DNA of 5,585 nucleotides from a bacterium (lineage in GTDB: Bacteria > Krumholzibacteriota > Krumholzibacteria > LZORAL124-64-63), in assembly GCA_030592025.1 (NCBI GenBank), contig JAUUZX010000140.1, positions 1-5,585 of the forward strand. The letters run 5' to 3'. The notes under the pieces are model-generated. The model did no database searches and had not been told where the DNA came from. It was given only the letters and a program-made list of their open reading frames with translations. This document shows, piece after piece, positions 4,961-5,585 of the stretch. The position numbers were made by a program, and so were the translations under genes. Positions within the stretch are counted from its first letter, which is position 1; every line of letters begins with the position of its first letter.

Positions 4961-5585
4961 CTAGAAGACCTCGTCCGAAACCTGGACCTCGAGGAGGATC
5001 CGCACGGGACCGTCCCCTTCGAGCAAGCGGCGCGGGATCCTCACCGGGATGACGACCGGCGGTCGCAACTCGTCCATGATGGCGTCGCTGCGGGCCAGGG
5101 TGGATGACGACACCTCGGTGCCCGGCACCGGCGGCCCGTAGTCCAACCCCAGATCGGCCGGCGCTTCGGCGGCCGGCGGTGGGGGCGGTGCGGGCGTCGC
5201 CGGGAGGACCGCCTCCGGCTGACTCTTCAGGTGGTGGATTGCCAGACCAAGGATGGACTTCAGGGTCTCGCGCACGCCCTCGCCCTTGGTGGAGTCCGCC
5301 GGGTACGCCAGCAGCCCCCAGGGGTTCAAGAGGCTCTCGAGCCGGTCGACCGGCAGGGCGCTGGGAGCGCTGCGCCGGTTGTACTGGAGGACCACCGGCA
5401 CCTCGAGGAGGTCCCGTCCCCAACTCTCGAGGTAGGCCTTGAGCGACTCGAAAGCCGCGAGGCTCTGGTCCAGATGGGCGGCGCCCGAATCGATGGTGAA
5501 CACGATGGCGTCGAAAGGGGGTTGGTCGGCCATGCCGGCAACGCGCGGGCGCTCCTGCCCCGCATCCACGGCCTGGACGAGCACC
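4961..5585 (-). CDS. MglA-like small GTPase with degenerate G-motifs and C-terminal extension (5' end outside window)
   Basis: The visible 207 residues (numbered from the window edge) match the second half of MglA, the Ras-like GTPase controlling polarity in gliding bacteria. DAGQ at 7-10 aligns to MglA VPGQ, with the same 19-residue distance to the next strand (FDAIVFTIDSG, 24-34). VVLQYNRRS at 64-72 aligns to MglA VIQYNKRD, LESLLNPWG at 82-90 to RRLLNPNG, and ADSTKGEGV at 96-104 to the SA-type G5 loop. The NKxD Asp is Ser here (N69-R-R-S72), so guanine specificity may be altered or lost. Residues about 125-156 form a Pro-rich linker, followed by a C-terminal block (VVIPVRIPRRLL, VRILLEVQV) absent from plain MglA. 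The P-loop and switch I lie beyond the window, so activity cannot be judged. It ends with TAG at 4963-4961, 70 bases before the TPR gene. Confidence 0.8.
   Translation of the reverse strand, partial: VLVQAVDAGQERPRVAGMADQPPFDAIVFTIDSGAAHLDQSLAAFESLKAYLESWGRDLLEVPVVLQYNRRSAPSALPVDRLESLLNPWGLLAYPADSTKGEGVRETLKSILGLAIHHLKSQPEAVLPATPAPPPPPAAEAPADLGLDYGPPVPGTEVSSSTLARSDAIMDELRPPVVIPVRIPRRLLEGDGPVRILLEVQVSDEVF

Noticed and set aside
3277..5052. A 591-codon plus-strand open frame across uppP and the TPR gene
   Set aside because: It runs antisense to two genes with unmistakable family motifs. Its composition is typical of a shadow frame.

Overview
This is a GC-rich bacterial chromosomal window. It carries four complete protein genes and the 5' ends or fragments of two more at its edges. 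GC-rich third codon positions, TTG start codons, a stand-alone CheY, TPR proteins and an MglA-type GTPase suggest a GC-rich, possibly motile, Gram-negative-like lineage such as Myxococcota or a Krumholzibacteriota/Eisenbacteria-like phylum. The sequence alone does not fix the taxon. No RNA genes, CRISPR arrays or insertion sequences were seen.

Layout. (1) 1-236, minus strand: the start of a sigma-70 family factor with a Lys/Thr/Arg-rich tail followed by region 1.2. An in-frame TAA at 78-80 breaks the reading frame. (2) 237-565: a 329-base divergent intergenic region. It has an AT-rich island with a candidate plus-strand promoter and an 8-bp inverted repeat (about 345-398), then a cluster of palindromes (411-493). 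(3) 566-2719, plus strand: a polytopic membrane protein of unknown function with a C-terminal TPR domain. It is followed by (4) a CheY-type response regulator at 2827-3207, plus strand. (5) 3214-4011, minus strand: undecaprenyl-diphosphatase UppP, convergent with cheY. Only six bases separate the two stop codons, and both stops sit in the arms of one hairpin. (6) 4024-4890, minus strand: a soluble protein made of about eight TPRs. (7) 4961-5585, minus strand: an MglA-like small GTPase with unusual G-motifs and a Pro-rich C-terminal extension, cut by the window end.

The minus-strand genes are ordered GTPase, TPR protein, uppP, and look like one transcription unit. The 70-base gap before the TPR gene contains a good -35/-10 pair placed so that transcription would begin at or next to its ATG, which would give a leaderless message. 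MglA-type GTPases set cell polarity and motility, and CheY proteins signal to motility or other outputs. The GTPase/TPR pair beside cheY is therefore the most suggestive functional grouping, although any direct link is inference. UppP recycles the undecaprenyl carrier used for cell-wall and surface polysaccharides. The membrane TPR protein belongs to a class whose chemistry is not established.
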